This document shows, one piece after another, positions 59,114 through 64,000 of a stretch of 64,000 nt of DNA (its first letter is position 1; each line of letters opens with the position of its first letter). Made by a program: the position numbers and the translations under genes. The stretch covers positions 496,001 through 560,000 of the forward strand of contig CATKHW010000283.1 of the NCBI GenBank assembly GCA_949752795.1. The letters are read 5' to 3'. Source of the DNA: Hyperoodon ampullatus. Taxonomy: Eukaryota > Chordata > Mammalia > Artiodactyla > Ziphiidae. Below the pieces are notes generated by a model. It was not told where the DNA came from. It worked only from the letters and a program-made list of their open reading frames with translations, and did no database searches.

Positions 59114-60852
59114 GACCCATTTTTATATTTCCTGGGATACTTAAGGTGTATCCAAGTTGAGGTCCTTGGAAGCAGTGCAGCCCTAAATTTTGGGGTGGCT
59201 CTGTCTTATTGATTTTCAGTTTTCCCAAGGTATATTCCCTAGACTGTAAGTGCCCTTGGCTCTGTAGCTCTGTTCTTTACTTGTTTTAGGGAACACAATG
59301 CACTCCTCCAGAGAGGCAGTTGGCAATTTACATCCCGCCCATCAGCCTAACAAGGCTCCCTGTTCTCCAGGGCCTGTCTTGCCTTTCTGGTTTTTACACA
59401 TTTTGTGGATGTCCCTTTTAACCGGTGGGAAGTGATACTTCTGTGTAGTGAAGATTTGCATTGCCCGTTTGTTTGCTTGGCCAAAAAGGGCGTATGCGTT
59501 TTCTCCTGAATATATTCAGGAGGAAACGCATACGCCCTTTTTGGCCAAGTGCATCATTGTCGAAGTTGTGCGCCTCTTCCTGTGCTTTAAAGTCGAATCC
59601 AACGTACCTCTTGAAATCTGTTTCCTGCTATTCTGCCTCGCTTTCAAGTCCGCCTCGTTGCCTTCCCTCAACAGATTTTTGGACGATAGTTGTCCTTTAT
59701 TACTCGGCCAGTTTGTAAATTGCTGTGCCCCTGAGCTCCATTTTTCACCTCGTTTTTGGTGAGCTGACCGCAAGTAAAAAATTTTGGTTCAGGACCTATA
59801 CTGGTTCCCGGTGGGTGGCTGAGACGTTGGTTAATTCTTCTTCCTGCCGGGATGTTAGAGTGATATGTGCCCGTCCAAATGCCTAACAGCTACTCTCTCA
59901 TTGGTTCTCCCTATTCCCTTTCATCCTCAGCCAAATTGGCAACCTGTATGAACCAGGAGGTTAAATGGGCTATCTCTCCAAGTTGGGAGGTTGATAGTAA
60001 AGCAGATGGAAAGTCAAACCGGAGCACCAGGATAGGGACTATTCGTTGAGTTTTAGAAACCTTTCGTATTCACAGTGTGTCCGTTCTCTAGGTTTCCCGT
60101 ACATGTTAGAGCTGTAGTAATATTCCCTTCAAACTGGAGAGTTGGGACACATGGAATGGGTGCCAGGCATTTGTGCTTTAAAGGGTCTGCATTTGCTCAC
60201 CCAATCTCACGAATCCTCTCAGTCCCAAGTGTCCAGCCTTATGCCACATCCAGCTGTCATTGTAGATAGGGTCATTCCAGGTTTCATCAGAGACCCTGAA
60301 GGAATTGTAAAGAATTTCCCAGTTTTTTTGTTTTGTGTTTGAAATTCCTTTTTAGAGTGGGTTTGAGCTGATTCTCGCTGCCATGTTTATGCCAGTCTAG
60401 ACACACTTGATTCCCTTATGGAGACATATCAATACATAGGTTTTAAGATTCTTACTAGTCAGATATATTCCTCTGCGGGAAATATGGGGTTTTGAGTCCC
60501 TTTCACTGAGGAAGGTGTAGGTCTTGTCTATTCCATAGTTGGTTTTTGGAACGGTACCTGTGCTTATATCAAACTCAGGTTTTATGCATCACCCCACCTC
60601 TCCTTCCCCCTTAAGCAGGCATAAGAGTGTTTTCTAAACGTGAGACACTCTTCTCTTTCCTAACTCAGTTCAAGTGTAGCCATGTTTACAGGATCTTCAT
60701 AAGTGATATCTTATGATAAGTTACTTTTTCTGTGTGACTTATTTCACTTAGAATCATCGTACCTGAATCCACCCATTTTGCTTCTACTTGTCTTATGACA
60801 TTGATTTCATGGTTCAGGGATATTCCATCGTACGTAAGTACCAGAATTTTTT
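59114..60852 (+). repeat. Satellite monomer 35 (1,739 bp, gamma)
   Basis: Palindrome at 59476-59549 with one mismatch (aggaggaaac). It starts 'gacccattttt'. Private: 'cccgtttgtttgc', 'tgttagagctg', 'aggatagggac'. Confidence 0.97.
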
Positions 60853-62590
60853 GAACCATTTTTATATTTCCTGGGATACTTAAGGTGTATCCAAGTTGAG
60901 GTCCCTGTAAGCAGTGCAGCCCTAAATTTTGGGGTGGCTCTGTCTTATTGATTTTCATTTTTCCCGAGGTATATTCCCTAGACTGGAAGGGCCCTTGGCT
61001 CTGTAGCTCTGTTCTTTACTTGTTGTAGGGAACACAATGCACTCCTCCAGAGAGGCAGTTGGCAATTTACATCCCGCCCATCAGCATAACAAGGCTCCCT
61101 GTTCTCCAGGGCCTGTCTTGCCTTTCTGGTTTTTACACATTTTGTGGATGTCCCTTTTGACCGGTGGGAAGTGATACTTCTTTGTAGTGCAGATTTGCAT
61201 TGCCCGCTTGCTTGCTTGGCCAAAATGGGCATATGCGTTTTCTCCTGAAGATATTCAGGGGAAAACGCATACACACTTTTTGGCCACGTGCATCATTTTC
61301 GAAGTTGTGCCCCTCTTCCTGTGCTTTAAAGGCGATTCCAACGTACTTCTTGAAATCAGTTTCCTGCTATTCTGCTCACTTTCAAGTCCGCCTCGTTGCC
61401 TTCCCTCGCCAGATTTTTGGACGATAGTTGTCCTTTATTACTCGGCCAGTTTGTGAATTGCTGTGCCCCTGAGCTCCATTTTTCAACTCGTTTTTGGTGA
61501 GCTGACCGCAAGTCCAAAATTTCGGTTCAGGAACTATACTGGTTCCCGGTGGGTGGCTGAGACTTTGGTTAATTCTTTTTCCTGCCGGGAAATTACAGTG
61601 ATATGTGCCCGTCCAAATTCCTAACAGCTACTCTCTCATTGGTTCTCCCTCTTCCCTTTCATCCTCTGCCAAATTGGCAACCTGTGCGAACCAGGAGGTT
61701 AAAGGGGCTGTCTCTCCAAGTTGGGAGGTTGATAGTAAAGCAGATGTAAAGTCAAACCCGAGCACCAGGAGAGGGACTATTCGTTGAGTTTTACAATCCT
61801 TTCGTATTCACAGTGTGTCCGTTCTCTAGGTTTCCCGTACATGTTATAGCTGTAGTAATATTCCCTTCAAACTGGAGAGTTGGGACCCATGTAATGGGTG
61901 CCAGGCATTTGTGCTTTAAAGGGTCTTCATTTGCTCACCCAATCTCACCAATCCTATCAGTCCCAAGTGTCCCTCCTTATGCCACATCCAGCTGTCGTTG
62001 TAGATAGTGTCATTCCAGGATTCATCAGAGACCCTGAAGGAATTGTAAAGAATTTCCCCGTTTTTTTGTTTTGTTTTTGAAATTCCTTTTTATAGTGGGT
62101 TTTAGCTGATTCTCACTGCCATGTTTATGCCAGTCTAGACACACTTGATTCCCTTACGGAGACATATCAATACATAGGTTTTAAGATTCTTACTAGTCAG
62201 ATATATTCCTCTGCGGGAAATATGGTGTTTTGAGTCCCTTTCACTGAGGAAGGTGTAGGTCTTGTCTATTCCATAGTTGGTTTTTGGAACGGTACCTGTG
62301 CTTATATCAAACTCTGGTTTTATGCATCACCCCACCTCTCCTTCCCCCTTAAGCAGGCATAAGAGTGTTTTCTAAATGTGAGACACTGTTCTCTTTCCTA
62401 ACTCAGTTCAAGTGTAGCCATGTTTACAGGATCTTCATAAGTGATATCTTATGATAAGTTTCTTTTTCTGTGTGACTTATTTCACTTAGAATCATCGTAC
62501 CTGAATCCACCCATTTTGCTGCTACTGGTCTTATGACATTGATTTCATGGCTGAGGGATATTCCATCGTACGTAAGTACCACAATTTTTT
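60853..62590 (+). repeat. Satellite monomer 36 (1,738 bp, gamma, most decayed palindrome)
   Basis: Palindrome at 61215-61288 has about seven mismatched pairs (aaaatgggcata, gaagata, caggggaa, catacacac, ccacg), the most of any copy. A 1-bp deletion at 'ctgctcactttc' explains its length. Confidence 0.97.
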
Positions 62591-64000
62591 GAACCATTTT
62601 TATATTTCCTGGCATATTTAAGGTGTACCCAAGTTGAGGTCCTTGTAAGCAGTGCCGCCCTAAATTTTGGGGTGGCTCTGTCTTATTGATTTTCAGTTTT
62701 CCCAAGGTATATTCCCTAGACTGGAAGTGCCCTTGGCTCTGTAGCTCTCTTGTTTACTTGTTTTAGGGAACACAATGCACTCCTCCAGAGAGGCAGTTGG
62801 CAATTTACATCCCGCCCATCAGCATAACAAGGCCCCCTGTTCTCCAGGGCCTGTCTTGCCTTTCTGGTTTTTACACATTTTGTGGATGTCCCTTTTGACG
62901 GTTGGGAAGTGATACTTCTTTGTAGTGCAGATTCGCATTGCCCGCTTGCTTGCTTGGCCAAAAAGGGCGTATGCGTTTTCTCCTGAATATATTCAGGAGA
63001 AAACGCATACGCCCTTTTTGGCCAAGTGCATCATTGTCGAAGTTGTGCCCCTCTTCCTGTGCTTTAAAGGTGATTCCAACGTACCTCTTGAAATCTCTTT
63101 CCTGCTATTCTGCCTCGCATTCAAGTCCGCCTCGTTGCCTTCCCTCAACAGATTTTTGGACGATAGTTGTCCTTTATTACTCGGCCAGTTTGTGAATTGC
63201 TGTGCCCCTGAGCTCCATTTTTCAACTCGTTTTTGGTGAGCTGACCGCAAGTCCAAAATTTTGGATCAGGACCTATACTGGTTCCCGGTGGGTGGCTGAG
63301 ACTTTGGTTAATTCTTCTTCCTGCGGGGAAGTTAGAGTGAGATGTGCCCGTCCAAATGCCTAAGAGCTACTCTCTCATTGGTTCTCCCTGTTTCCTTTCA
63401 TCCTCTGCCATATTGGCAACCTGTGCAAACCAGGAGGTAAAAGGGGCTGTTTCTCCAAGTTGGGCGGTTGATAGTAAAGCTGATGGAAAGTCAAACCGGA
63501 CCACCAGCAGTGGGGCTATTCGTTGAGTTTTAGAAACCTTTCGTATTCACAGTGTGTCCGTTCTCTAGGTTTCCCGTACATGTTATAGCTGTAGTAATAT
63601 TCCCTTCAACCTGGAGAGTTGGGACCCAAGGAATGGGTGCCATGCATTATTGCTTTAAAGGGTCTGCATTTGCTCACCCAATCTCACCAATTCTCTCAGT
63701 CCCATGTGTCCAGCCTTATACCACATCCAGCTGTCATTGTAGATAGGGTCATTCCAGGTTTCATCAGAGACCCTGAAGGTATTGTAAAGAATTTCCCAGT
63801 TTTTTTGTTTTGTTTTTGAAATTCCTTTTTATAGTGGGTTTGAGCTGATTCTCGCTGCCATGTTTATGCCAGTCTAGACACACTTGTTTCCCTTACGGTG
63901 ACATATCAATACATAGGTTTTAAGATTCTTACTAGTCACATATATTCCTCTGCGGGAAATATGGTGTTTTGAGTCCCTTTCACTGAGGAAGGTGCAGGTC
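62591..64000 (+). repeat. Satellite monomer 37 (partial, first 1,410 bp, gamma)
   Basis: Palindrome at 62953-63026, perfect. Private: 'gacggttggg', 'cagattcgc', 'ctcgcattc', 'agcagtggggc'. The copy is cut by the window end, so the array continues to the right. Confidence 0.96.

Larger units (their letters stand above)
1..64000 (+). repeat. Tandem satellite array, ~1,739-bp monomer, 36.8 copies
   Basis: The same sequence recurs head to tail from the first to the last base. Monomer starts (at 'gaaccattttta') fall at 1, 1738, 3477, 5214, 6953 and so on to 62591; 36 complete steps span 62,590 bp, a mean of 1,738.6 bp. Copies differ by scattered substitutions and rare 1-5 bp indels, and no copy is inverted. 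Unit layout: 1-362 antisense L1 ORF2 remnant; 363-436 palindrome; 437-1209 unassigned; 1210-1233 T-rich tract; 1234 to end antisense L1 3' UTR and the last part of ORF2. The period and L1 content match my memory of the common cetacean satellite, which is heterochromatic. The repeat structure is certain; the family name is inference. Confidence 0.98.

Noticed and set aside
1..64000. CRISPR array
   Set aside because: The repeats are 1.74 kb with no short direct repeats and unique spacers; the L1 content shows mammalian DNA.
1..64000. Palindromes read as bacterial terminators or phage attachment sites
   Set aside because: The context is a eukaryotic satellite with no bacterial genes; a spacer-free 37-bp stem is not a typical terminator.
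1..64000. Canonical CENP-B box
   Set aside because: I found no full match to NTTCGNNNNANNCGGGN on either strand of the consensus unit; only the degenerate core at unit 478-494.
1..64000. Active LINE-1 or other intact mobile element
   Set aside because: Only the last part of ORF2 and the 3' UTR are present, frameshifted and with a stop; no endonuclease or reverse-transcriptase domain is visible.

Overview
The whole 64 kb window is one head-to-tail satellite DNA array. I see 36 complete copies and one partial copy of a monomer of about 1,739 bp (range 1,737-1,744), all in the same orientation, with no unique sequence, no intact gene, no RNA gene and no insertion between copies. Monomer phase is arbitrary; here each copy starts at the recurring 'gaaccattttta' (first copy at base 1), and 'unit position' means distance from that point.

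Each monomer has three parts. (1) About 890 bp is an old 5'-truncated LINE-1 3' end lying antisense. On the minus strand it reads a decayed ORF2 C-terminus (unit position ~362 down to 1, continuing into the tail of the preceding unit), then an L1 3' UTR, and ends at a T-rich tract at unit ~1210-1233 that looks like the antisense poly(A) tail. (2) At the truncated L1 end sits a 74-bp inverted repeat with no spacer (unit 363-436). It is perfect in 19 of 37 copies and has one to about seven mismatched pairs in the rest. (3) About 770 bp (unit 437-1209) I cannot assign to any family.

The organism is a mammal, most probably a cetartiodactyl, because the L1 3' end resembles the type common in cow, pig and whale genomes. 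A ~1.74 kb L1-containing satellite fits what I remember of the 'common cetacean satellite' (about 1.74 kb in baleen and many toothed whales, about 1.58 kb in delphinids), for which an L1 origin has been published. This species assignment is recall plus inference, not a database result.

The array is a patchwork of related copies. By the diagnostic site near unit 950-975, subfamily alpha (aggattcccg...tatatctg) dominates 5-32 kb, beta (aggtttcccg...tataactg) occurs at 0-5 kb, as single units at 15.7, 17.4, 20.9 and 33 kb, and at 43-57 kb, and gamma (...tatagctg) lies at 32-42 kb and 57-64 kb. On top of this there is a clean dimeric higher-order repeat of 3,477 bp (three dimers, 46,945-57,375). 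There are also block duplications at offsets of 3, 10 and about 25-26 units, and single monomers that switch subfamily internally. All of this is what unequal crossing-over and gene conversion in a satellite would leave. The many short reading frames on both strands are by-products of repeat homogeneity and of the palindrome; none is presented as a gene.
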